Assembly (NCBI GenBank): GCA_009760885.1
Contig: CM019697.1
Span: 26,190,210 to 26,254,209 of the forward strand
Reading direction: 5' to 3'
Origin: Achatina immaculata
Lineage: Eukaryota; Mollusca; Gastropoda; Stylommatophora; Achatinidae
Length of the DNA: 64,000 bases
The position numbers and the translations under genes are program-made. This document shows, piece after piece, positions 34,206 through 47,189 of the stretch. The notes under the pieces were generated by a model. That model was not told the origin of the DNA. It made no database searches and saw only the letters and a list, made by a program, of their open reading frames with translations. How positions within the stretch are numbered: position 1 is the stretch's first letter; each line of letters opens with the position of its first letter.

Positions 34206-34845
34206 CACTTTTTTTGTTGATGACTCTCCTGATATTCCTATGTGGTGTGTGGCATCTACACTGATGATATTCTGTGTGTTGTGCGGCATCTACATTGATG
34301 ATGTTCCTGTGTGTTTTACAGCATCTACTCTGATGATATTCCTGTGTGTTGTGTGGCATCTACACTGATGGCATTCCTGTGTGCTATGTGGCATCTACAA
34401 AGTTGACATTCCTGTATGCTTATATGCCATCTACATTGACACTCTTGTGAGCAATATGGCATCTACACTGATGACATTCCTGTGTGCTTTGTGAAAGCTA
34501 AACTGATGACATTCCTGTGTGTTTTGTGGAAGCTAAACACATGAAATTCCTCAGCTCTATGTGGGAGCTAAACAGATGATATTTCACAGTTCTATGTGGG
34601 AACTAAACATATGATATTCTTCAGTTCTATGTGGGAGCTAAACATATGATATTCCATAGTTCTATGTAGGAGCTAAACATGATGTTCATCAATTCTATGT
34701 GAGAGCCAAACAGATGATATTCCACAGTTCTATGTACGAGCTAAACAGATGATATTCCACAGTTCTATGTGGGAGCTAAACAGATGATATTCCTTAGTTC
34801 TATGTGAGAGCAAAACAGATGATGTTCCTCAGTCCTATCATTTTC
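34206..34845. repeat. Two adjoining 35-bp minisatellites
   Basis: The left half repeats GGCATCTACACTGATGA..TTCCTGTGTG; the right half repeats GTTCTATGTGGGAGCTAAAC with AGATGATATTCC. Shared GATGA..TTCC suggests the two grade into each other. Confidence 0.9.
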
Positions 34846-34923
34846 TTATCAAGTCTTGGATGACAAGTAATTATCCATGTTATTTACTTATAGTAACTCA
34901 TCAAATGCTTCAACTTGAACACT

Positions 34924-34972
34924 ATATATATATATGTGTGTGTGTGTATATATGTATATATATTATCAGTAA
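34924..34972. repeat. TA/TG microsatellite
   Basis: Mixed (TA)n and (TG)n run directly before the LINE fragment. Confidence 0.9.
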
Positions 34973-35737
34973 TGATGTGAATTCCATGCAAGAAAAAAAC
35001 AGATAGCCTGTCTTCACTGGCTAGCAAAATAGGACTTGAAATTAACAAGGACAAAACAAAAATAATGAAAATTCCCTTTAATCAAAATGGAAAAATACAC
35101 ATAGAAGGGACAGATATTGAAGAAGTCAATCAATTTGCATACCTTGGCAGCTACATAGACCAGGATGGTGACACCAGAAAGAAAGTTAGGATCAGAATTT
35201 CAAAAGCAGCATCAATCTTCAAGAATCTTGAGAACATATGGAATTCAAAAGTTATAAGCACAAAAACCACGTTAAGACTATTCAATTCAAATGTAATATC
35301 CACCCTCATTTATGCATGCGAAAGCTGGAAAACAACTAAAGAAATAGAAAAGAAATTAGACTCTTTTGAAAACAAATGCCTAAGGAAAATACTCTGCATC
35401 AAGTGGAACGAATTCAAGAACAATGCAGAGATAAGACAGATGACTGAACAACAACCAGTCTCAAGGGTGATCAGGAAAAGGAGATGGACATATGTTGGTC
35501 ACTTGATGAGAAGAAATGATCAGAGAATCCCAAAACAAGCTATCAAGTGGAACACAACAGGCCAAAGAAAAAGAGGCAGACCGTGTGAAACTCTGAAGAG
35601 GACATTGTTAAGAGAGGCCAAATTAACAGGTATAAAATCCTTTGATGAGGTTGAAAAACTCGCTGAAGACAGGAAAAATTGGCGAACTACTTTACGAGCC
35701 CTATGTGACGTTTAATGGCACGGGAAGGATATAAGAT

Positions 35738-35740
<3 letters not shown>
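34973..35740 (+). mobile_element. 3' fragment of an APE-type LINE
   Basis: Open frame 35065-35715 encodes the part after the RT catalytic box: VNQFAYLGSYIDQDGD, LIYACESWK, RRWTYVGHLMRRN, KRGRPCETLKRTLLREAKL, ending at a TTTAATGGCACGGG 3' end. The RT box itself is missing through 5' truncation. Flanked on both sides by (TA)n, which may be the insertion site. Same family as 4965-5195. Confidence 0.88.
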
Positions 35741-35773
<33 letters not shown>

Positions 35774-35778
35774 GATAC

Positions 35779-35840
<62 letters not shown>
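35741..35840. repeat. TA microsatellite
   Basis: Nearly pure (TA)n of about 95 bases, following the LINE 3' end. Confidence 0.95.
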
Positions 35841-35845
<5 letters not shown>

Positions 35846-36264
35846 CTTTTATATTTGTTAAAAACTTTCAACAAAAATAAAACATGTACTCTTTTAAAGC
35901 GTTTTATAAATATAACACTATCATTTTCTAGCAAGGATTGTCAGAAATTTCACAGATTATCCTGTCACACTAAAGATTGTCAGAATGTGATAAAAGAATT
36001 TGTTATACTGAAGTGGAATAACTTTTCAACAATGAAATTTTGTTAAGTTTCAGAATAGCTGCCAGGAAAACATACACATGATGTTTGAGCTCAAAACAAA
36101 CATGGCTGTCCAAACATGCTTTAAACTCTGAAATAACACAGGTTAGACACACAAAATAACATTAACACATAATAAAAGCAGTGCTGGAAAAGTAACATTA
36201 TTAGAAATAGCAGACTACTGGGAATCCAAAACTAAAAATAAAGTTATTTTTCTATTTAAAAAAT

Positions 36265-36575
36265 AACCAATAGAAGTTTTTTTTTTTCCTATTTTAACAC
36301 ATGATCAATAAATTTTCTCTATTTTAACAACTAATCAATAAATTTTCTGTTTTAACAACTAATCAATACATTTTCTCTATTTTAACAACTAATAAATAAA
36401 GTCTCTATTTTAACAACTAATCAATAAATGTTCTCTATTTTAACAACTAGTCAATAAAGTGTCTCTATTTTAACAACTAATCAGTACATTTTCTCTGTTT
36501 TAACAACTAATCAATACATTTTCTAACAACTAATCAATAAATTTTCTCTATTTTAACAACAGTCAATAAACAGCA
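36265..36575. repeat. 30-bp AT-rich minisatellite, about 10 copies
   Basis: Units with TTTTCTCTATTTTAACAACT and AATCAATAAA. Confidence 0.9.
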
Positions 36576-39475
36576 GATATATAAATGTTGAACTAGTTCT
36601 TTCATAAATAAGTGGATGCAACAAAAAATGCTCTATTATCACCGTTGGATTTAGCTAAACAAATAACTAAAGTCCAGCTGACAGAAATCATCAGGTTAAC
36701 ATGACATGTCATATGTGAAGAAGATAGTTGACATGTTAGATGAGTGATGAGAATACAGATTATTATTACTCTAAATAAGAATATACATATTTTTATGCTA
36801 AATCTGAACACGTAAGAAACACTGACAATGTTATAAGGAAATGTGCTCCAGACAAAGAACAAATATGAATACAGTTTGATGGAAGCATATTTAATAATGT
36901 GAGATCAAGGCTATGTCCTGGCTCCTTTCATCACCTTACTGTCCTCTTAAACTGCACTAAGCACATCTGTTCTCACAGACAGTAAATCTAAGTAATACTG
37001 TAGTTCTTGCCTATGGAATAGTGACAGTGATCAGTTTAATTTTGAACAGAATGAAAAGATTCAACTTTAAGACTTATTTTTTCTCTCTCACAAAGAAACT
37101 AACACATGCATCGTAGAAGCAGCTACCACATTTGACAAACTAAGAGAGCTGACATGAAGTCAACCACAGTTTACACTGAGGACAATGGCTCTGATATACT
37201 GGACCTGCGTACTTACCACTTTCTTATGCTGACTTGAGACACGGACGTCTTTGTTGCCTTGATAGAACAATAAGCGTGCAGAGACAGGACAAACTATTTC
37301 TGAACTGATGCAACAAATTAAACTCTATTCACAAAACATTCAACAGAAAAAGAAGATAGCTAGAAAACTGTAGCAATACAGATGGCATGATGACCTCAAA
37401 TGAGTACCACAAGAGGGAGTAAGGAGGTCATGAGCTGGACAGGAGATCTTCAAAGAGGCAAGAGCTACAACTCACATTACATGACATAAATACAGACCTG
37501 ACTGTGAAGTCCACACAAACATAGTGGGCTATCACTGGGGCTGATTATGCCAATTAAAAAACTTGTAAAATCAGCTGCCAGAGACACTGGCCAGGAAGAT
37601 GATACTTCCACAAACTAACATATGTTGCTCAAGTTATATCAAAGCCAAAAACAGTCATTTATTATTTTGTTCAGAAAATCTGAACTGCAACACTGAACAT
37701 TATACAAGAACACTGTTAATAAAAACTGAAATAAAACAAAAGATCTACAACTCCCCAGAAGATTTTAAAATGGTAAATATTTTCTGCAATAAGCAAACAC
37801 ATATAATATAAAAACATATTCTGCAAATGCAGAAAATATATTGTAAAAATAAGCATGAAATGTAGAAAAGCAGAAAAAAAGAAAGAAATAAACTGTAATC
37901 TGAATTGTAATTTCAATGTCAAAAATTTTCTGGAATTTGAAAATTTGTTTGGCATGCAAGACCAAAGAAAAAAAAAAGCAAGGATAGTGTTAAAGTTTTT
38001 ACAATGATGCCTCTTAATATTGCACAAAACTATCTGAACTAACAAGCACAACAAAATAAAGAAAATGTGATCCATACTTACACACAGAAATAAAAACAGC
38101 ATGCAGACAACATAAATACTAAATGTAAGTGCCGATATAATGCATGTCTCAGCATTCAGGTCACTGCGGACCTAGTCTTGCAGCAGCCAGGATAAAGCTC
38201 ACACTTGCAGCAGTTTCTGCCTCTCCTTCCAGCACAAATATTACAAAACACAGAAAGCCTACCCGACTCAAAAAGTGGACAGATATAGTAAATCTACACT
38301 GCAAAAAAATGAGGGCCAGATGGTGATATTTAAAACAAGACTACAGATGCTGCAAAATCCAAGCTGGTAGAGTCCCACAGAGGACAGGAGAACAGGCTGT
38401 ACAATCACTCTGACCTGAATACTTGGACAGGAATCATTATGCTGTCCAGAGTAGTGTTGTCTGTCCGATGATGTCAAGAAAGCCAGGACAACATTCTGCC
38501 TGTCATCAACTGGTGAGAGATCTGACAGAGAGAGACCATCAACCCAACAAGAAATGAAACAAACAAATATATAACAACATTTAACAACTATCACTCACAA
38601 CAACACTGGAAAAAAATAAACAATAAAACCAAAAATATGTACAAAATTGAAAAACTGGAAAAAAGATAAAAATGAAACAATGTACAAAAAAATCAAACAA
38701 GAAAAAAAAAAGGAAACATTTAACAGCAGTTTCCAGTTTTAACTAACAACTTGTTGCTGCAGTGTCATGCGAGTGACTGACACCTGACAGCATAAATTCT
38801 CTCAGATATTAAACTACAGACCATTATGCAATCAAAACACTATGTTTCTGCTGATGTTTCAAAGATGGATGTGTCCAACAAAACCAAATTCAACATCAGC
38901 AACCAAAAACTTGATTATGAGAACTAACAACTCAACATCAGCAACCAAAAACTTGATTATGAGAACTAGCAACATAGCTCAATGTCAGCAACCAAAAACT
39001 TGGTTGTGAGAACTAGCAAAACAATTCAGAGATTCCTGACAATCAAACAGAATAACTGAAGGAAACTTTTATTAGTTGGCAAACATTTCAACAACTGACA
39101 CTATTGCAAAACAAAAAAAAAACAACAATTGTGTGGAAAAAAATGAACAATTGAAAGAAAAGCCAAGCGAACTTTACCATGTACAGTCTGAATGACTTTA
39201 AAAAGCTGTTTAAAAAAATAACTGCAGTATATGGTTTTATTCCACAGTTACTTCATTGTCTGGTAAACATGGTAGCCTTGACGAATGATAGCAAACAATA
39301 TGTGCGTGTCATGGGTTGAAAAACTATATAATATGGGTATTAACAATTCCTTGGTTTCTGGGTTCCTTTTCTTTATCCTTTGATCCCATCTTCACTATAA
39401 CCTGCATTTTGTTTCCCTGCATGTGATTTACTCTTTGTTTGAATGTTCTACACACAATATATTTTCCTCACAGGA
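36576..39475. other. 2.9 kb without a recognisable gene
   Basis: AT-rich intergenic sequence. Around 37370-37500 a plus-strand stretch (AGATGGCATGATGACCTCAA) faintly resembles a decayed LINE C-terminal end, but stops in all frames prevent a call. Frames at 38144-38326 and 38594-38268 have no recognisable domain. Three loose 50-bp repeats of an ATCAGCAACCAAAAACTTGA type lie at 38890-39020. Confidence 0.5.
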
Positions 39476-39615
39476 GTCTGTCACTTGTGAGCACAACACC
39501 ACACACTAACTATGAGCACAACACCACACACTAACTATGAGCACAACACCACACACTAACTGTGAGCACAACACCACACACTAACTGTGAGCACAACACC
39601 ATACACTAACTGTGA
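39476..39615. repeat. 27-bp repeat, 4-5 copies
   Basis: Units with ACTATGAGCACAACACCACA and CACTA. Confidence 0.9.
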
Positions 39616-39879
39616 GTGGTAAACCCTCAATATTCCAAGGATATCTTTGCTATCTTACTGTGATGGATCATGTCCCAGCTGACACTGGGCAACAAGAGAA
39701 AAAAAAAAAACCCAATTAATTGGAGTAAACTGGAACTCAGTTTCCACTAACAAAGTCTTTCTACATTTCTACCATATGCTACAGACACAATCTTCTTATC
39801 CACTGCATATTTTTATTTCACATTACCCAAGTGGAAAGTCACAGTTCAAACAATAAATTACAAATGAGATCAGTTTCTA

Positions 39880-40010
39880 CTTGTCTGTCACATAAAGAAG
39901 AGATCTTTCTACTCATCTGTCACATGACGAAGAGATCTTTCTACTCGTCTGTCACATGATGAAGAAATCTTTCTACTCGTCTGTCACATGACAAAGAGAT
40001 CTTCCAAAAC
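39880..40010. repeat. 32-bp repeat, about 4 copies
   Basis: Units with ATCTTTCTACTCGTCTGTCA and CATGACGAAGAG. Confidence 0.9.
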
Positions 40011-40210
40011 CAGAAAAGTACTGGCAGGATTTTAATAAATATGTGAGTCTCATGGAGGATTTGTTTTACATATGAAACATAATGTTCGTACTGTATATAC
40101 ATAAAAGCTGAGATCAGTGTCTAATATGCTGAGAAATAAAACTATAAAAGCTGGGACACAAACATCATTGTTGTCTGCACTGGGGGAACAAGTCCCACAA
40201 AAAGTGACTC

Positions 40211-40211
<1 letters not shown>

Positions 40212-40240
<29 letters not shown>
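40212..40240. repeat. GA microsatellite
   Basis: (GA)n of about 29 bases. Confidence 0.95.
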
Positions 40241-40242
<2 letters not shown>

Positions 40243-40446
40243 ACACAAGAATGAGGATAAAACCAATCTGATTAGGACAACATTGTTTCATGGGAACTAA
40301 CTTGTCTGCATAATGCACAGCGTGACTGAGATGTGATAAGACAACTGATAACAGCTTTCATCATCATCACCATCATCATCATCCAGCGTTACCTAATAAA
40401 GTGAATCTTCAGTTAGGTTTGCCACTACAGCACACTGTAATAAAAT

Positions 40447-41275
40447 GCTCCTGTCAATCTCTTGATCCTGCTAATATTTATGTCAATCTCTTGATACTGC
40501 TAATATTTATGTCAATCTCTTGATACTGCTAATATTTATATGTCAATCTCTTGATATTGCTAATATTTATATGTCAATCTCTTCATACTGCTAATATTTA
40601 TATGTAAATTTCTTGATACTGCTAATATTTATATGTCAATCTCTTGATATTGCTAATATTTATATGTCAATCTCTTCATACTGCTAATATTTATATGTAA
40701 ATTTCTTGATACTGCTAATATTTATGTCAATCTCTTGATACTGCTAATATTTATATGTCAATCTCTTGATATTGCTAATATTTATATGTCAATCTCTTCA
40801 TACTGCTAATATTTATATGTAAATTTCTTGATACTGCTAATATTTATGTCAATCTCTTGATACTGCTAATATTTATATGTCAATCTCTTGATATTGCTAA
40901 TATTTATATGTCAATCTCTTCATACTGCTAATATTTATATGTAAATTTCTTGATACTGCTAATATTTATATGTCAATCTCTTGATACTGCTAATATTTAT
41001 ATGTAAATTTCTTGATACTGCTAATATTTATGTCAATCTCTTGATACTGCTAATATTTATATGTCAATCTCTTGATATTGCTAATATTTATATGTCAATC
41101 TCTTCATACTGCTAATATTTATATGTAAATTTCTTGATACTGCTAATATTTATATGTAAATCTCTTGATACTGCTAATATTTATATGCCAATCTCTTGAT
41201 ACTGCTAATATTTATATGTAAATTTCTTGATACTGCTAATATTTATAAATAAATCTATTGATATTGCTTATATTT
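40447..41275. repeat. 31-bp AT-rich minisatellite, about 27 copies
   Basis: Units with CTTGATACTGCTAATATTTA and TATGTCAATCT. Four-unit blocks recur in the same variant order, showing higher-order duplication. Confidence 0.97.
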
Positions 41276-41459
41276 ATGTCAAGAGTTCTGCTCTTCTGCC
41301 TGAAACTTTCCTCCAATATGGATTCCCACAAATTATATTTCTTAATGTGTCTAAAATATTTTATCTGTCTAGTTCATTACACAGTAACCTACATAAAATA
41401 TAGTGACATGTTGACATTTATACTGAAAACATGTAAGTAAACTGACAAACAGGCAACAA

Positions 41460-42130
41460 TGAATGAGACAGAAGATAAATCTGGCACTAAATGAGACAGA
41501 AGATGAACCTGGCACTAAATGAGACAGAAGATGAACCTGGTACTAAATGAGACAGAAAATGAACCTGGCACTAAATGAGACAGAAGATGAACCTGGCACT
41601 AAATGAGACAGAAGATGAACCTGGCACTAAATGAGACAGAAGATGAATCTGGCACTAAATGAGACAGAAGATGAACCTGGCACTAAATGAGACGGAAGAT
41701 GAACCTGGCACTAAATGAGACGGAAGATGAATCTGGCACTAAATGAGACGGAAGATGAATCTGGCACTAAATGAGACAGAAAATGAACCTGGCACTAAAT
41801 GAGACGGAAGATGAACCTGGCACTAAATGAGACGGAAGATGAACCTGGCACTAAATGAGACAGAAGATGAACCTGGCACTAAATGAGACAGAAAATGAAC
41901 CTGGCACTAAATGAGAGAAAATGAACCTGGCACTAAATGAGACAGAAGATGAACCTGGCACTAAATGAGACAGAAAATGAACCTGGCACTAAATGAGAGA
42001 AAATGAACCTGGCACTAAATGAGACAGAAGATGAACCTGGCACTAAATGAGACAGAAGATGAACCTGGCACTAAATGAGACAGAAGATGAACCTGGCACT
42101 AAATGTGACAGAAAATGAACCTGGCACTAC
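41460..42130. repeat. 28-bp minisatellite, about 24 copies
   Basis: Units with GGCACTAAATGAGACAGAAG and ATGAACCT; variants GACGGAAG and GAGAAAAT. It stops about 35 bases before the LINE 3' tail at 42165. Confidence 0.97.
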
Positions 42131-42164
42131 AGTGTGAACTAAGAATGCCAGATTTTTCCATGCT

Positions 42165-43740
42165 ATCATCATCATCATTATCGTCAGGTGCTGTGCTGAC
42201 TGGAGTTGGCTATTATGTTTCTCCAGAGTACACAATCCTTCATGCAGGCCATCATCTCAGTTGGTGATCTTCTCTCACACCATCACGTCTGACTGTCAGT
42301 ATCATTTCTCTTGGTCTTCCCCTTGCTCTTCTTCCCTCTATTTTACCTGTTGTTATATTATTTTCAATACCCCCTCTTCTCATTGCATGTCCTATGAAAG
42401 TACATTGTCTCTCTCTTATCTTTTTACAAGATTTTTTTCTATCTCCAGCTCTTCTCATACATTCTTCATTAGTTATTTTTGCTGTCCAGGAGATTCGCAA
42501 CATTCTTCTAATAAACCACATTTCTGCTGCTTCCAATGACTTTTGTGCAGACCTGCCTATTGTCCATGATTCACTCCATATAACAAGACAGGTTCAATAT
42601 AGCATTTTAGGACTTGTTTTCTAACATTCATTGATAAGGATGTGTTGGATAATGTTTCTCATTCTCTGAAATGCAGTCTTTGCTTGGCCTATTCTGTTCC
42701 TAATTTCTGTTCTGCATTTCTCATCTGAAGTTATTACTGCTCCAAGGTATTTGAATTTCTGCACCTACTTTAGAATAGTTCCGTTTAATTTTATACTGCA
42801 TGTTGGTGGATTCTGTTTCTTAGATATAACCATAGTCTCTGTCTTTTCTGATGTTCAAAGTAAGGCCTTTCTGTTCACTTTCTTTGGCGACTTTATCCAA
42901 GAGATTTTGCAGGTCTTGTTGGTTCTCTGCTATCACTACTGTGTCGTCAGCATACCGAAGGTTGTTAATATTGTAACCTCCAATTTTTATGCTTGGTTCT
43001 GTGATGATCGTTCTTAGAATATTCTCGCTGTACAGAGAAAAAAAGGTCTGGAGTTAGTATACATCCTTGTCACACCCCTTGTTTTATACCTTGATATTTT
43101 CCAGTTCTATTTTCGACTTGAATTGCTGCTTCTTGCTGCCTGTATAGATGTTTTACAATCCTCAGGTCTTTGCCGTCTATAATGATGTCTTCAAGCATTT
43201 TAATAATTTCATTATGTTTCACCTTGACGAATGCCTTGGTGTAATCAATGAAGTATAAGTAGAGATCTTTCTGTACTTCTAAAGCTCTTTCTGTTAGTGT
43301 TCGTAAAGCATAAATGGCACTGTGTGTTCCCTTTCCTTCAACAAATCCAAACTGCTCATCCGCTATTTCCATTTTTATCTTTTTCCTTGTTCTTCTCATG
43401 ATTCTCAGAAGCAGCTTCGTTATGTGACATGAGAGGCTGATAATCTGGTGGTTATCACATTCCTTTGCACCTGGTTTCTTTGGTAGTGCTATAAACGTGG
43501 ATTTAATCAGGTCAATGGGCACATAACCACTGTTGTAAATGTCATTCAGTAACTTGGTTATTATTTGTATCCCTATCTCCTCTAGCACCTCTATTTCTTC
43601 TATTGTTATATTATCAGGCCCAGTGGCTTTTCCTTTGTTCATGTATTTGATGGCATCTATGATTTCATCTTCACGTATTGGTGGAGCATCACAGTTCCCA
43701 GTGTCTGGTGGCTCATTTTCCTCACATAAAACCTGAAAGC
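42165..43740 (-). mobile_element. APE-type LINE pseudogene, second copy of the 731-1938 family
   Basis: Minus strand. It extends further 5' than the other copy: frame 43831-43070 holds the RT start (NKGKATGPDNITIEEIEVLE, TFIALPKKPGAKECDNHQII, FGFVEGKGTHSAIYALRTLT, LYFIDYTKAFVKVKHNE). A frameshift follows at the QGV|CVLSP point (about 43075) and more frameshifts come downstream; the C-terminal piece is at 42536-42252. The 3' tail is again (TGATGA)n. 5'-truncated around 43740, so the N-terminal endonuclease is absent. Confidence 0.9.
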
Positions 43741-44165
43741 ATTCCACGACTGGCAAACACATTCCTACAGCTCTAGACAGTGATGTTGAGATTTGAACAT
43801 CTTCAGATAACATCAACAGATAAGTGAACAATTACTAGATGACAATGTGCAGAGCCACAAACAGTCAATTTATAATGCAGAACTACTGATTCTAGAAAAA
43901 TGTGCTGGACTTGAGATCTAACTAACAGGCATGATGAATGTGTCAGATTTTTATCGCTTCATCTGAGACAACAATATCGAAGGCAAAATCTCAACAGCAG
44001 ATTTGCTGACTTGGTCATTCACTTAAATGTTTTCTCCACTTATTATATGCAAGTGGCACATCTTGGGTGTGCTGAAACCCATCAGCAGAATCACATTCTA
44101 TCCACTCTCTTTCAACCATCAAGTGCAAGGTCATGCTTGATTTGGAGTCCACTGCCAGATTAAAG
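43741..44165. other. Spacer, nothing recognised
   Basis: Unique sequence between the LINE and the 43-bp array. Confidence 0.5.
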
Positions 44166-46310
44166 TTCAGTTTTCTCCACAATCTGGTGTCAGCACCACA
44201 GATTCTGTCTCAGCTTTCTCTAGAATCTGGTGTCAGCACCACAGCTTCTGTCTCAGATTTTTCTAGAATCTGGTGTCAGCACCACAGATTCATCTCAGCT
44301 TTCTCTAGAATCTGGTGTCAGCACCACAGCTTCTGTCTCAGATTTTTCTAGAATCTGGTGTCAGCACCACAGCTTCTGTCTCAGATTTCTCCAGAATCTG
44401 GTGTCAGCACCACAGATTCATCTCAGCTTTCTCTAGAATCTGGTGTCAGCACCACAGCTTCTGTCTCAGATTTCTCTAGAATCTGGTGTCAGCACCACAG
44501 ATTCTGTCTCAGCTTTCTCTAGAATCTGGTGTCAGCACTACAGCTTCTGTCTCAGCTTTCTCCAGAATCTAGTGTCAGCACCACAGATTCTGTCTCAGCT
44601 TTCTCTAGAATCTGGTGTCAGCACCACAGCTTGTCTCAGCTTTCTCCAGAATCTAGTGTCAGCATCACAGATTCATCTCAGCTTTCTCTAGAATCTGGTG
44701 TCGGCACCAAAGCTTCTGTCTTAGCTTTCTCTAGAATCTGGTGTCAGCATCACAGCTTCTGTCTCAGCTTTCTCTAGAATCTGGTGTCAGCACCACAGCT
44801 TCTGTCTCAGCTTTCTCTAGAATCTGGTGTCAGCACCACAGCTTCATCTCAGCTTTCTCTAGAATCTGGTGTCAGCACCACAGCTTCTGTCTCAGATTTT
44901 TCTAGAATCTGGTGTCAGCACCACAGCTTCTGTCTCAGATTTCTCCAGAATCTGGTGTCAGCACCACAGATTCATCTCAGCTTTCTCTAGAATCTGGTGT
45001 CAGCACCACAGCTTCTGTCTCAGATTTCTCTAGAATCTGGTGTCAGCACCACAGATTCTGTCTCAGCTTTCTCTAGAATCTGGTGTCAGCACTACAGCTT
45101 CTGTCTCAGCTTTCTCCAGAATCTAGTGTCAGCACCACAGATTCTGTCTCAGCTTTCTCTAGAATCTGGTGTCAGCACCACAGCTTGTCTCAGCTTTCTC
45201 CAGAATCTAGTGTCAGCATCACAGATTCATCTCAGCTTTCTCTAGAATCTGGTGTCGGCACCAAAGCTTCTGTCTTAGCTTTCTCTAGAATCTGGTGTCA
45301 GCATCACAGCTTCTGTCTCAGCTTTCTCTAGAATCTGGTGTCAGCACCACAGCTTCTGTCTCAGCTTTCTCTAGAATCTGGTGTCAGCACCACAGCTTCT
45401 GTCTCAGCTTTCTCTAGAATCTGGTGTCAGCACCACAGCTTCTGTCTCAGTTTTCTCCAGAATCTAGTGTCAGCACCACAGATTCTGTCTCAGCTTTCTC
45501 CAAAATCTGGTGTCAGCACCACAGATTCTGTCTCAGCTTTCTCCAAAATCTGGTGTCAGCACCACAGCTTCTGTCTCAGCTTTCTCTAGAATCTAGTGTC
45601 ACACCACAGCTTCTGTCTCAGCTTTCTCCAAAATCTGGTGTCAGCACCACAGCTTCTGTCTCAGCTTTCTCTGGAATCTAGTGTCACACCACAGCTTCTG
45701 TCTCAGCTTTCTCCAAAATCTAGTGTCAGCACCACAGATTCTGTCTCAATTTTCTCTAGAATCTGGTGTCAGCACCACAGCTTCTGTCTCAGCTTTCTCC
45801 AAAATCTGGTGTCAGCACCACAGCTTCTGTCTCAGATTTCTCTAGAATCTGGTGTCAGCACCATAGCTTCTGTCTCAGCTTTCTCTAGAATCTAGTGTCA
45901 GAACCACAGATTCTGTCTCAGCTTTCTCTAGAATCTGGTGTCAGCACCACAGCTTCTATCTCATCTTTCTCTAGAATCTGGTGTCAGCACCACAGCTTCT
46001 GTCTCAGCTTTCTCCAAAATCTGGTGTCAGCACCACAGCTTCTGTCTCAGTTTTCTCCAAAATCTGGTGTCAGCACCACAGCTTCTGTCTCAGCTTTCTC
46101 TAGAATCTGGTGTCAGCACCACAGCTTCTGTCTCAGCTTTCTCCACAATCTGGTGTCAGCACCACAGCTTCTGTCTCAGCTTTCTCTAGAATCTAGTGTC
46201 AGCACCACAGCTTCTGTTTCAGCTTTCTCTAGAATCTGGTGTCAGCACCACAGCTTCTGTCTCAGCTTTCTCCAAAATCTGGTGTCAGCACCACAGCTTC
46301 TGTCTCAGAT
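44166..46310. repeat. 43-bp minisatellite, about 50 copies
   Basis: Units with TCTGGTGTCAGCACCACAGC, TTCTGTCTCAGCTTTC and TCTAGAA. A block of about 554 bp (44443 onward) is repeated at 44997 onward. The many short plus-strand frames with VSAPQLLSQLSLESG-type periods are artefacts of the repeat. Confidence 0.97.
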
Positions 46311-46583
46311 ATCAGACCTTGTGAAAAGACTTGCAAACTGCAAGCTCATGACAAATAAAAGGCATATTAAACAAACAACGTATAGACCAAACAATCTGAA
46401 CCAGGGTAACCAAAATATTCTCCTTGATCTTTAAAATCCCCGATGTCCTGTTTAAGATGGAAGTAGCCAGCACATGAGACAAAACTTTTGCATGATTAGT
46501 TTGTCGGTCTCAAATTAGCAAGATTATCCTCCCAAACCCTGCATAACTTTCTCTGATCTCAAAACACACATATTACATAGGCT

Positions 46584-46589
46584 TTTATT
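46584..46589 (-). promoter_or_regulatory. Possible eEF2K polyadenylation signal
   Basis: AATAAA on the minus strand about 495 bases past the eEF2K stop codon, followed about 15 bases on by the GU-rich ATGTGTGTTTTG. I saw no nearer AATAAA on this strand. Confidence 0.35.
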
Positions 46590-46689
46590 ACTTGCGACAA
46601 GTCCAGTGCCAAAATAAATATTTACCCAGGCTGCATCTCCAGACCAAACAGGAAGTGAGGCATGTCCAGCTTGCCAAACTCAAGAAATA

Positions 46690-47040
46690 AGAAGAAAACT
46701 TTCCTACTCAAGATCCACAACTTTAACATAATCCTAACAAAGATCCACAGCTTGTAACATAATCCTAACAAAGATCCACAACTTGTAACATAATCCTAAT
46801 GAAGAGTCACAAGTTGTAACATAATCCTAACAAAGAGTCACAGCTTGTAACATAATCCTAATGAAGAGTCACAACTTGTAACATAATCCTAACAAAGAGT
46901 CACAACTTGTAACATAATCCTAACGAAGAGTCACAACTTGTAACATAACCCTAACGAAGAGTCACAACTTGTAACATAATCCTAACCAAGAGTCACAAGT
47001 TGTAACATAATCCTAATTAGGAATCACAAGATGTAACATA
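46690..47040. repeat. 31-bp minisatellite in the eEF2K 3' UTR
   Basis: About 11 units with CTTGTAACATAATCCTAACA and AAGAGTCACAA. If the polyadenylation site near 46565 is used, the array is transcribed in the 3' UTR. Confidence 0.9.
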
Positions 47041-47082
47041 ACCATACTAAACAAACATAACATAAACTTGAAAACTAAAGGC

Positions 47083-47189
47083 TCATTCCATTTCTGCGAA
47101 GCATTCCTCAGCCAACATATAGAACGTGTTTGCAAGTTTTCCCTTCATTGCTGCCATCGCTGCCTCGGCCGCCTCATTGTACAGGTCAC
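47083..47189 (-). CDS. EEF2K: EEF2K last exon
   Basis: Acceptor ACTATTGCAG ends at 47190. Encodes GDLYNEAAEAAMAAMKGKLA then NTFYMLAEECFAEME and TGA at 47085-47083. The AAEAAMxAMKGKLAN core and acidic end are the conserved eEF2K C-terminus, needed in the mammalian enzyme for eEF2 phosphorylation. Notably GC-rich (GAGGCGGCCGAGG) compared with its surroundings. Confidence 0.92.

Noticed and set aside
35741..35840. Long (TA)n as a cruciform or origin-like element
   Set aside because: It follows directly on a LINE 3' end and is adequately explained as a microsatellite.
37100..37560. Possible decayed LINE end
   Set aside because: Only a faint resemblance in one short segment with stops in all frames; not enough to support an element call.
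44133..46434. Ser-rich repetitive frames in the 43-bp array
   Set aside because: Unit length is not a multiple of three and frames change from unit to unit; not a mucin-like gene.
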